Assembly: GCF_946479965.1 (NCBI RefSeq)
Contig: NZ_CAMLHX010000081.1
Coordinates: forward strand, 1 to 12,096
Length of the DNA: 12,096 nt
Reading direction: 5' to 3'
Source of the DNA: an uncultured Mucilaginibacter sp.
GTDB lineage: Bacteria > Bacteroidota > Bacteroidia > Sphingobacteriales > Sphingobacteriaceae
Positions 6,455 through 12,096 of this stretch are shown piece by piece; position 1 is the first letter of the stretch; each line of letters begins with the position of its first letter. The position numbers and the translations under genes are program-made. The notes below the pieces were generated by a model. It saw nothing but the letters and a program-made list of their open reading frames with translations. It was not told the DNA's origin and did not search any database.

Positions 6455-8242
6455 ATGAAGCACATACGCAATTTTTGTATTATAGCACATATTGACCACG
6501 GTAAGAGTACCCTTGCCGATAGGTTATTAGAATATACCAATACCATTACCCAGCGCGAAAGCCAGGCACAACTGCTTGACGACATGGATCTTGAACGCGA
6601 GCGCGGTATTACCATTAAGAGCCATGCCATACAAATGGACTATGTGCTTGATGGGCAACCATACGTGCTGAATCTAATTGACACTCCTGGCCACGTTGAC
6701 TTTAGCTATGAGGTTTCGCGTTCCATCGCTGCTTGCGAAGGCGCATTGTTGATTGTAGATGCTGCACAGGGCATACAGGCGCAGACAATCTCTAACTTAT
6801 ATCTTGCTTTAGAGAATGATCTGGAGATCATCCCGGTATTAAACAAGATGGACCTGCCCGGTGCTATGCCCGAGGAAGTAAAGGACCAGATAGTTGAGCT
6901 GATAGGCTGCAAACGCGAGGATATACTAGCCGCATCAGGTAAAACCGGCATGGGCGTGCATGATATATTACGCGCCATTGTTGAACGCGTCCCCGCCCCT
7001 GTCGGCGACCCGGATGCCCCCTTACAAGCATTGATATTTGATTCTGTTTATAACTCATTCCGCGGTATTGTAGCTTACTTTAAGGTAGTTAACGGCGAGA
7101 TCCGTAAAGGTGATAAAGTAAAGTTCTTTGCTACCGAGAAGCAATACATTGCTGAAGAGGTTGGCACGCTTAAACTAAAGCAACTACCTAAGGACGTAAT
7201 TAAAACCGGCGATGTTGGGTATATAATATCCGGCATTAAGGAATCGCGCGAAGTTAAGGTTGGTGATACGATAACTACTATAACCCGCCCATGCGAAGCA
7301 GGCATACAGGGCTTTGAAGAGGTAAAACCAATGGTGTTTGCCGGTATCTACCCTGTTGATACAGAAGATTACGAAGAACTGCGCGAAAGCATGGCCAAAC
7401 TGCAGTTGAATGATGCTTCACTGGTTTTTGAACCGGAATCATCTGCGGCCTTAGGCTTTGGTTTCCGTTGCGGATTTTTGGGGATGCTTCACATGGAGAT
7501 CATCCAGGAGCGGTTAGAGCGCGAGTTTGACATGACGGTTATTACTACCGTTCCAAACGTATCTTACCTGGCCTACTCAAGCAGAGGTGAAGAAATTGTG
7601 GTGAACAACCCTTCGGATCTGCCTGATCCAAGCAAAATAGATCACGTAGAAGAACCTTATATTAAAGCGACCATTATCACCAAGTCTGAATTTGTTGGGC
7701 CGGTGATGTCGCTTTGTATTCAAAAACGCGGCTTTATCAAAAACCAGTCGTACTTAACGTCTGACAGGGTTGAGTTGATCTTTGAGATGCCGATGGGCGA
7801 GATTGTATTTGATTTTTACGATAAGTTAAAAACTATATCAAAAGGCTACGCGTCATTTGATTATCATCAGATAGGCTATCGCACATCCGATCTGGTTCGT
7901 CTGGATATTCGCCTTAACGCGGAACCGGTTGATGCCTTATCATCATTAATATTCAGAGGCAACTCTTACGATTTTGGTAAAAAGATCTGCGAAAAGCTAA
8001 AAGAGCTTTTACCACGCCAGCAATTTGAGATCATTATACAGGCATCAATTGGTGCCAAGATCATCGCCCGTGAAACAGTGAAAGCTTTGCGTAAAGACGT
8101 TACAGCTAAGTGTTACGGCGGTGATATATCGCGTAAGCGAAAACTGTTAGAGAAACAGAAAAAAGGTAAAAAACGCATGCGCCAGGTAGGTAACGTAGAG
8201 ATACCGCAAAGCGCATTTATGGCGGTGTTGAAACTGGATTAA
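6455..8242 (+). CDS. lepA: Elongation factor 4 (LepA), ribosome-associated GTPase
   Basis: A 595-residue translational GTPase, full length for LepA/EF4, which binds the ribosome and affects initiation/30S assembly and stalled elongation. The GTPase domain shows the P-loop AHIDHGKST (11-19), switch [10 protein letters not shown] (48-56), switch II DTPGH (76-80, with the catalytic His80) and NKMD (130-133). The beta-barrel and two EF-G-like domains follow, and the LepA-specific basic C-terminal domain ends [20 protein letters not shown]. This C-terminal domain and the absence of an EF-G domain IV separate it from EF-G, TypA and peptide-release factor 3. ATG 6455 gives the standard [17 protein letters not shown] start. 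FolD follows 91 bp downstream on the same strand. Confidence 0.98.
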   Translation: MKHIRNFCIIAHIDHGKSTLADRLLEYTNTITQRESQAQLLDDMDLERERGITIKSHAIQMDYVLDGQPYVLNLIDTPGHVDFSYEVSRSIAACEGALLIVDAAQGIQAQTISNLYLALENDLEIIPVLNKMDLPGAMPEEVKDQIVELIGCKREDILAASGKTGMGVHDILRAIVERVPAPVGDPDAPLQALIFDSVYNSFRGIVAYFKVVNGEIRKGDKVKFFATEKQYIAEEVGTLKLKQLPKDVIKTGDVGYIISGIKESREVKVGDTITTITRPCEAGIQGFEEVKPMVFAGIYPVDTEDYEELRESMAKLQLNDASLVFEPESSAALGFGFRCGFLGMLHMEIIQERLEREFDMTVITTVPNVSYLAYSSRGEEIVVNNPSDLPDPSKIDHVEEPYIKATIITKSEFVGPVMSLCIQKRGFIKNQSYLTSDRVELIFEMPMGEIVFDFYDKLKTISKGYASFDYHQIGYRTSDLVRLDIRLNAEPVDALSSLIFRGNSYDFGKKICEKLKELLPRQQFEIIIQASIGAKIIARETVKALRKDVTAKCYGGDISRKRKLLEKQKKGKKRMRQVGNVEIPQSAFMAVLKLD

Positions 8243-8248
8243 TTTATC

Positions 8249-8325
8249 AGATTCAGGAATCAAGAGTCAAGAAACAAGACCTGTAGGTTATTCATCTTGA
8301 CTCTTGATTCTTGATTCTTGACTCT
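8249..8325. repeat. Heptamer array forming a long hairpin between lepA and folD
   Basis: The right side holds four tandem 7-mers, TCTTGAC, TCTTGAT, TCTTGAT, TCTTGAC (8295-8322), plus TCT. The left side holds the same unit inverted: ATCAAGA, GTCAAGA, AACAAGA (8259-8279). AATCAAGAGTCAAGA (8258-8272) is an exact 15-bp reverse complement of 8295-8309. Pairing extends outward imperfectly to 8249/8318. The hairpin ends about 25 nt before the folD start. There is no T-run, so it is not a standard terminator. Confidence 0.75.
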
Positions 8326-8333
8326 ATAACAAA

Positions 8334-9215
8334 ATGCAATTACTCGACGGCAAATACGTATCAGAAAAACTCAAAGTTGAAATAGCCGAAGAAGCGGCTA
8401 AGATTTTAGCAGAAACCGGTCGCAAACCTCATTTAGTGGCCGTATTGGTTGGTCATGATGGCGGCAGCGAAACCTATGTAGCCAGCAAGATCAAAAACTG
8501 CGAAAAGGTAGGTTTTAAATCAACCTTGGTGCGTTATGAAGATACCGTTACAGAAGAAGAACTGCTTAAGAAAGTAGAGGAACTGAACGCCGATGCAGAT
8601 ATTGATGGCATCATCGTTCAACTGCCGCTCCCAAAACACATCGATCCTGAAAAAGTAACTGAGCGTATTGACTACCGCAAGGATGTGGATGGCTTTCACC
8701 CTGTTAACCTGGGGCGTATGCAGCGTAACCTGCCCTCTTTTATACCTGCAACGCCTTATGGCATTACTTTAATGCTAAAGGAATATAGTATAGAAACAGC
8801 CGGCAAGCATTGTGTGGTGGTTGGTCGTAGCAATATAGTGGGTTCACCCATGAGCATACTAATGGCGCGCAATACCACGCCGGGTAACTGTACCGTAACC
8901 ATTTGTCACAGCCGTACACCCGATATTAAAGCGATGACACTTCAAGGTGATATTCTTATTGTAGCAATCGGCAAAAAGAACTTTATTACTGCCGACATGG
9001 TGAAAGAAGGCGCAGTAGTTATTGACGTGGGTATAAACCGCGAAACATCAACCACAACAAAATCCGGCTTTAAGCTTTATGGCGATGTTGACTTTGAAAA
9101 TGTAGCTCCAAAAGCATCATGGATAACTCCGGTTCCGGGTGGTGTGGGACTGATGACCATAATTGGATTGTTACAAAATACGTTGGCCTCGGCTAAAAAA
9201 TCAGTTTACCAATAA
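8334..9215 (+). CDS. folD: Bifunctional methylenetetrahydrofolate dehydrogenase/cyclohydrolase
   Basis: A 293-residue FolD, normal length. It interconverts 5,10-methylene-, 5,10-methenyl- and 10-formyl-tetrahydrofolate using NADP(H), supplying one-carbon units for purine and formyl-Met synthesis in the cytosol. The catalytic pair Y48-VAS-K52 lies in the expected context, followed by the [10 protein letters not shown] segment (91-100), KDVDGFHP (116-123) with the folate-contacting Asp119, and PATPYG (138-143). The Rossmann dinucleotide loop is [11 protein letters not shown] (162-172), then CHSRTPD, and the family-closing [10 protein letters not shown] near the C-terminus. ATG 8334 gives the usual start. 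It lies downstream of lepA across the heptamer hairpin and may be co-transcribed or have its own promoter; I see no clear -7 box. It converges with the thioesterase gene, with the two stop codons 2 bp apart. Confidence 0.97.
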   Translation: MQLLDGKYVSEKLKVEIAEEAAKILAETGRKPHLVAVLVGHDGGSETYVASKIKNCEKVGFKSTLVRYEDTVTEEELLKKVEELNADADIDGIIVQLPLPKHIDPEKVTERIDYRKDVDGFHPVNLGRMQRNLPSFIPATPYGITLMLKEYSIETAGKHCVVVGRSNIVGSPMSILMARNTTPGNCTVTICHSRTPDIKAMTLQGDILIVAIGKKNFITADMVKEGAVVIDVGINRETSTTTKSGFKLYGDVDFENVAPKASWITPVPGGVGLMTIIGLLQNTLASAKKSVYQ

Positions 9216-9226
9216 TATTAATTGGT
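9208..9226. terminator. AT-rich dyad spanning both stop codons of folD and the thioesterase
   Basis: ACCAA-TAATATTA-A-TTGGT: TAATATTA (9213-9220) is a perfect palindrome containing both stop codons, framed by inverted ACCAA/TTGGT. It could act as a weak bidirectional 3' end, but the stem is short and AT-rich and there is no T-run, so the terminator call is tentative. Confidence 0.25.
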
Positions 9227-9664
9227 ATTCAATATCAGCCTCGGCTCATCGAATTCAATCATACGGTTGCGTTCAATCTCTGGTATCTGAATGGATTTTT
9301 TCGCCGAATAATCATAGCAAATGCAAACGGTTTTTCCTGTTGTGCATATCTCCTCGCCTGTTGCGGTTTGTTTAACCAGCACATGCATCATATCAAAACT
9401 GCTGTTGCCTATGCGCACCACACGCACATAACAAGTTATTTTATCAAACAAAGTTACTTGCTTAAGGTAGTTGATCTCCGATCGTCCTACTATTATCCCG
9501 CATTTATCAAAATCCCAGCCTATTGCGTTTTTCCAATAGTGCAGACGAGTATCTTCAAAGTAAGTAAGATAGGTTGCGTTATTTACATGACCAACAGCAT
9601 CTATATCAGAAAAGCGGATAGAAATGGGTAGTTTGAATTTATAATCAGATAGTTTTTCAGGCAT
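9218..9664 (-). CDS. Hotdog-fold acyl-CoA thioesterase (4HBT/YbgC-like)
   Basis: A 148-residue protein of the 4-hydroxybenzoyl-CoA thioesterase family. The diagnostic N-terminal motif is RFSDIDAVGHVNNATY (17-32), where Asp22 corresponds to the catalytic aspartate of the family and GHVNN begins the central hotdog helix (through TYLTYFEDTR). The following strands (IIVGRSEINYLKQV, ITCYVRVVRIGNSSFDMMHVLV) form the sheet. Such enzymes hydrolyse acyl-CoA thioesters, probably working as tetramers in the cytosol. The acyl specificity is not readable from sequence. Length and start are normal, and no frame damage is seen. It shares a divergent 136-bp region with hsp20. Confidence 0.88.
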   Translation of the reverse strand: MPEKLSDYKFKLPISIRFSDIDAVGHVNNATYLTYFEDTRLHYWKNAIGWDFDKCGIIVGRSEINYLKQVTLFDKITCYVRVVRIGNSSFDMMHVLVKQTATGEEICTTGKTVCICYDYSAKKSIQIPEIERNRMIEFDEPRLILNTN

Positions 9665-9699
9665 TTTGTGTCAATATGTCTGCTCGATTTGGTTTTTAT

Positions 9700-9714
9700 A
9701 CGACACATTGTCGT
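9700..9714. promoter_or_regulatory. 15-bp dyad in the thioesterase/hsp20 divergent region
   Basis: ACGACA-CAT-TGTCGT is a perfect 6-bp inverted repeat around 3 nt. It lies directly upstream of TAATTTAG (9716-9723), a one-mismatch -7 box pointing toward hsp20, with TTTG (9688-9691) further up. The dyad would thus fall inside a promoter, an operator-like position. It is not a CIRCE element. A second weak -7 candidate, TAGTTTAC, is at 9755-9762. Confidence 0.35.
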
Positions 9715-9786
9715 TTAATTTAGAAAATCAGGCCTTGGTACGAGTGTTGAACAATAGTTTACGAAATTAATAAAAAGAAAAAATTT

Positions 9787-9792
9787 AGGAGG
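9787..9792 (+). promoter_or_regulatory. Canonical Shine-Dalgarno AGGAGG for hsp20
   Basis: AGGAGG ends 8 nt before ATG 9801 within an A/T-rich leader. It is the only full Shine-Dalgarno in front of a gene in this window and fixes the start. Bacteroidota generally do not rely on this interaction, so its presence here stands out. Confidence 0.8.
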
Positions 9793-9800
9793 ATATAAAA

Positions 9801-10238
9801 ATGACTTTAGTAAAATTTGGTAAAGAACACAAAAACGGATTGGTAAACCCATTTTTTAACGACGTTTATTCTTTGTTAAACGACTCGTTCTTTAACGAAA
9901 AATTTGCCGCTACAGTACCTGCGGTTAATATTGCCGAAAACGAAAATGCATTTGAAGTTGCATTAGCGGTACCCGGCTTAAAAAAAGAAGATATTAAGAT
10001 CAATCTGGAAAAGAATGTATTGAGTATTTCTGCCGAAAAGAAAACTGAAACAACTGATGAAAATAAGAAATTCAGCAAACGCGAATACAATTACAATTCT
10101 TTCAGCAGATCATTCAACTTGCCGCAAAGCGCTGATAGCAGCAAAATTGACGCAGAATACGTTGATGGTGTATTAACAGTTACCATCGCTAAAAAGGAAG
10201 AAGCTAAGAATCAGTCAAGAGAGATCACTTTAAAATAA
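9801..10238 (+). CDS. Small heat-shock protein, Hsp20/alpha-crystallin family
   Basis: A 145-residue ATP-independent holdase chaperone that binds unfolding proteins in the cytosol as large oligomers. A short N-terminal arm rich in Phe and Asn (NPFFNDVYSLL, 16-26) precedes the alpha-crystallin domain (about 39-131). That domain includes AVPGLKKEDIKI (56-67), a SRSFNLP strand (102-108) and the family signature DGVLTVTIAKK (122-132). The tail carries an I-x-[IL] type anchor in ITL (142-144), used for oligomer assembly. All expected elements are present. The strong Shine-Dalgarno and two consecutive stop codons (TAA TAA, 10236-10241) suggest high-level expression. It appears monocistronic, with a structured 3' region and an intrinsic terminator. 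Confidence 0.95.
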   Translation: MTLVKFGKEHKNGLVNPFFNDVYSLLNDSFFNEKFAATVPAVNIAENENAFEVALAVPGLKKEDIKINLEKNVLSISAEKKTETTDENKKFSKREYNYNSFSRSFNLPQSADSSKIDAEYVDGVLTVTIAKKEEAKNQSREITLK

Positions 10239-10243
10239 TAATA

Positions 10244-10316
10244 TTTCGGAGCAACCTCGGATCCGGCAGTGCACGTAGATTTTGATGCAGAACGGGCCGG
10301 ACTTAGGTTACCGAAA
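10244..10316 (+). ncRNA. Structured RNA element in the hsp20 3' region (putative)
   Basis: Three nested exact helices can be drawn: TTTCGG/CCGAAA (10244-10249 with 10311-10316), AACCT/AGGTT (10253-10257 with 10305-10309) and TCCGGC/GCCGGA (10262-10267 with 10296-10301). They are joined by small internal loops of 3/1 and 4/3 nt. The 28-nt apical part can add TGCA/TGCA (10270-10273 with 10286-10289). That gives 17 consecutive-order pairs without a mismatch in the helices. It sits between the hsp20 stop and the terminator at 10353, so it is either a 3' UTR element or a small RNA of about 140 nt ending at that terminator. It matches no RNA family I know, and no clear separate promoter is seen. 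Confidence 0.45.
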
Positions 10317-10352
10317 AAAGATAGTTTTCATAAGTAATGTTGGTTTAGTGTG

Positions 10353-10386
10353 AAGGGCTCCGGATTTTTCCGGGGCTTTTCTTTTT
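10353..10386 (+). terminator. Intrinsic terminator of the hsp20 transcript
   Basis: AAGGGCTCCGGA and TCCGGGGCTTTT pair over 12 positions (three G-T) around TTTT, followed by CTTTTT. The GC-rich upper stem plus T-tract is a textbook rho-independent terminator. Confidence 0.9.
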
Positions 10387-10427
10387 AAATATACCCGCAA
10401 ATTTTTTTAAAAAATTGGTTACACGTC

Positions 10428-10456
10428 TTTATCTATGTTGAGGTTTGCTATTTTAG
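10428..10456 (+). promoter_or_regulatory. Promoter of the lipoprotein gene, -7 box 4 nt before ATG
   Basis: TATTTTAG (10449-10456) differs from TAnnTTTG at one position, with TTTA (10428-10431) 17 nt upstream as a weak -33. It ends 4 nt before ATG 10461, so the mRNA would start at or just after that codon. This favours either leaderless translation or the in-frame ATG at 10479. Confidence 0.45.
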
Positions 10457-10460
10457 CGGC

Positions 10461-11378
10461 ATGCGTTTTTTTACTGCTATGCCCCGTTTGCTTTGGTTCT
10501 GCTTGTTATTTTTAACTGTGACAGCAGCATCATGTAAATATGATAAACCAACTGATCGTAACCGCATATCCTTTAAAAGCGTGGCGGGCATTAATTATAT
10601 TGAAGTTAAACGCAGGTTTGGTGATGGCTTATCCGTTAGCAAGTATGGCTATGGCCTTACCCCTTCATGGAAACTGTCTTTTTATTCAGATGATTCTGCA
10701 AAGGTGTTTAGTCCTGATGCAAATGCATTTTTGGGCTTTCATGTTACCCTTGATCATGATTCCCTTTTTCATGTTGCACGTGCTTGGTTCAGGGCAAAAA
10801 AAATCACTAAGGACAGCCTTGTTGTGCAGGTTATGAAAGTGCAATCCAAAGTAATTTATCTGGATAAGTCGCAGGTTTTTTTAACCTTTTATTCAGACAA
10901 ATATATACGCGATGTATTACATACTGTGCCGCAGGCGCTAATGGGCAAAACCCGCAATGATACTTTGTTTATCAAACACCGCGTTGCCGAGGTTAATACT
11001 AACCCTGATAGCGGTTTTATTGCAGCTAATTCGCCTGTGTTGATCAGCCGGACACCCTTAGCTACCGTAAAAAAAATTGAGGTAAAAGCTAGTGTAATGA
11101 ACAATTATGACAATTATGATTTGCCTAAATACGATATTACTATCAAAAACAAATACAAGAATTTTAGCTACCCGGAACTGGTAGTTGTTGTTGATTACAA
11201 AGGGAAGATAAATTACTTATATTCTATGTGGGCACTCTCTCCCGGAGGGGACGAAACTATAAAGGTTATAATGGATAATTATGTGAAAACTTATTTTACC
11301 ATAACACCCGGCAATACCTTTGGCATTAACCATAATAGCTATGCTTTTATAAATTTGAAAGGAATCCTTGATGATTAG
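10461..11378 (+). CDS. Putative lipoprotein of unknown function
   Basis: I do not recognise this 305-residue protein. Its N-terminus is a lipoprotein-type signal: MRFF, then Met7-Pro-Arg and a hydrophobic stretch LLWFCLLFLTV (10-20) ending TAAS-C25, with Cys25 the likely lipidated residue. Ala at -3 is a less usual lipobox residue. KYDKPTD follows the cysteine. No further membrane segment is seen. The mature part is rich in strands with frequent Lys, Tyr and Asp, and looks like a globular envelope protein. Near residues 169-200 (LFIKHRVAEVN to SPVLISRTPL) no catalytic motif is apparent. Translation may instead begin at ATG 10479 (Met7), which keeps the signal intact. It is convergent with the acyl-CoA dehydrogenase gene. 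Confidence 0.75.
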   Translation: MRFFTAMPRLLWFCLLFLTVTAASCKYDKPTDRNRISFKSVAGINYIEVKRRFGDGLSVSKYGYGLTPSWKLSFYSDDSAKVFSPDANAFLGFHVTLDHDSLFHVARAWFRAKKITKDSLVVQVMKVQSKVIYLDKSQVFLTFYSDKYIRDVLHTVPQALMGKTRNDTLFIKHRVAEVNTNPDSGFIAANSPVLISRTPLATVKKIEVKASVMNNYDNYDLPKYDITIKNKYKNFSYPELVVVVDYKGKINYLYSMWALSPGGDETIKVIMDNYVKTYFTITPGNTFGINHNSYAFINLKGILDD

Positions 11379-11387
11379 AATTCTAAT
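11374..11387. repeat. 14-bp palindrome over the lipoprotein stop codon
   Basis: ATTAGAATTCTAAT is a perfect palindrome that contains the TAG stop (11376-11378). It has no spacer, so RNA folding would open the centre. A role in 3'-end formation is possible but unsupported by a T-run. Confidence 0.4.
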
Positions 11388-11400
11388 ACCATAGTTTACC

Positions 11401-11438
11401 TAATCACTAATCAACCAATCACCAATCAACTAAAATCA
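11401..11438. repeat. Degenerate AATCA heptamer array in the convergent spacer
   Basis: AATCA occurs at 11402, 11409, 11417, 11424 and 11434, steps of 7, 8, 7 and 10 nt: TAATCAC, TAATCAA, CCAATCA, CCAATCA, then a looser copy. The array fills most of the 57-bp gap and reaches the stop codon of the minus-strand gene. It resembles the ATCAAGA heptamers before folD in period and in the ATCA core. Confidence 0.55.
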
Positions 11439-12096
11439 CTTAAACGCCTCCTCACCTGTAATATCCATTCCTGTTATTAATAGGTGGATATCATGTGTTC
11501 CCTCATATGTAATAACAGATTCAAGGTTCATCATGTGGCGCATAATGGGGTATTCGCCGGTTATGCCCATACCACCCAATATTTGCCTGGCCTCTCTCGC
11601 TATCTTGATGGCAGTTTCAACACTATTACGTTTAGCCATGGAGATCTGAGCGGGAGTAGCACGATTCTCGCTTTTTAACACGCCCAATCGCCAAACCAAT
11701 AATTGAGCTTTAGTTATCTCGGTGATCATTTCGGCGAGTTTTTTTTGCTGAAGCTGAAAAGCGGCTATAGGTTTACCAAACTGTTTGCGCTCTTTAGCGT
11801 AGCGCAGGGCTGTATCGTAACAATCCATGGCCGCGCCAATTGCACCCCAGGCAATGCCGTAACGCGCTTGGTTTAGGCATCCCAATGGCCCCTTTAGACC
11901 AATTGCTTTAGGCAGCAGGTTTTCTTTAGGGACCTTAACATTATCAAAAACCAACTCACCTGTTGCTGATGCACGTAACGACCATTTATTATGCGTTTCC
12001 GGAGTTGAAAAGCCTTCCATTCCCCGTTCTACTATCAGTCCCTGTATCTTTCCCTGTTCGTTTTTTGCCCTAACTATAGCAAGATGGGCAAAGTGT
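11436..12096 (-). CDS. Acyl-CoA dehydrogenase, glutaryl-CoA dehydrogenase-like, C-terminal part
   Basis: Partial gene: the frame is open from the right edge (first full codon at 12095) to TGA at 11438-11436, 219 residues, so the N-terminal half lies outside the window. It is an FAD-dependent acyl-CoA dehydrogenase. The middle beta domain ends with SLRASATGELVFDNVKVP, where glutaryl-CoA dehydrogenases have a near-identical stretch. The C-terminal helical domain contains RKQFGKPIAAFQLQQ and LGGMGITGEYP. It ends with NLESVITYEGTHDIH; the Glu of YEG (codon 11504-11502) is in the place of the catalytic base of glutaryl-CoA dehydrogenase. That suggests lysine/tryptophan breakdown via glutaryl-CoA to crotonyl-CoA, but the decarboxylation-specific Arg lies in the missing half, so a broader acyl-CoA specificity is not excluded. 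An internal Met at 12020 is not the start. Confidence 0.9.
   Translation of the reverse strand, partial: HFAHLAIVRAKNEQGKIQGLIVERGMEGFSTPETHNKWSLRASATGELVFDNVKVPKENLLPKAIGLKGPLGCLNQARYGIAWGAIGAAMDCYDTALRYAKERKQFGKPIAAFQLQQKKLAEMITEITKAQLLVWRLGVLKSENRATPAQISMAKRNSVETAIKIAREARQILGGMGITGEYPIMRHMMNLESVITYEGTHDIHLLITGMDITGEEAFK

Noticed and set aside
8259..8325. Short regularly repeated units resembling a CRISPR array
   Set aside because: Units are 7 nt, contiguous and partly inverted, with no spacers and no cas genes.
10242..10353. Possible small peptides downstream of hsp20: an open frame in the hsp20 frame (10242-10337, no ATG, GTG at 10269) and ATG 10285 with 22 codons
   Set aside because: Neither has a ribosome binding site, one lacks a normal start, and both overlap the RNA helices. 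The sequence is better explained as structured RNA, although the first frame has a protein-like composition and could be rechecked in relatives.
11436..12020. A short complete acyl-CoA dehydrogenase-like gene starting at Met 12020
   Set aside because: The frame stays open to the window edge with conserved family sequence upstream of that Met, so it is a truncated view of a full-length gene.

Overview
The window reads as chromosomal DNA of a member of the Bacteroidota, most likely Sphingobacteriaceae (Mucilaginibacter- or Pedobacter-like). Four things support this. Several start sites follow the Bacteroidota promoter pattern (TTTG about 17-20 nt before TAnnTTTG) instead of -35/-10 boxes, and Shine-Dalgarno sequences are absent from every gene except hsp20. 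One gene encodes a DUF2723 membrane protein of the kind typical of this phylum. Secreted and lipoprotein signal peptides have the Bacteroidota look, and the intergenic spacers carry ATCA-type heptamer repeats. The placement is inferred from sequence character, not from a database match.

Left part (1-5000): the 5' two thirds of a tRNA-Gln(UUG) runs off the left edge on the minus strand, with a good promoter. Divergent from it is a secreted serine hydrolase of the class C beta-lactamase fold, then a 1041-residue DUF2723 polytopic membrane protein (probable GT-C type glycosyltransferase). A strong hairpin follows.

Middle (5000-9700): an orphan 61-residue acidic protein sits directly behind a 10-bp inverted repeat. 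A 250-bp spacer with repeated GTTCCAAAGT units leads to a fructosamine/ketosamine-kinase-family gene on the minus strand. Divergent from that are lepA (elongation factor 4) and folD, separated by a heptamer-built hairpin. FolD converges with a hotdog-fold acyl-CoA thioesterase.

Right part (9700-12096): a small heat-shock protein (Hsp20) has a canonical Shine-Dalgarno and is followed by a well-folded putative RNA element and a clear intrinsic terminator. Next come an unrecognised lipoprotein and the C-terminal part of a glutaryl-CoA-dehydrogenase-like acyl-CoA dehydrogenase that leaves the right edge.

The genes are mostly housekeeping or metabolic and form no evident single pathway. I see no mobile element, CRISPR array, phage gene or defence cassette. 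The parts that deserve attention are non-coding: near-leaderless promoters, the 3' RNA structure behind hsp20, the heptamer arrays, and the dyads flanking small or divergent genes.
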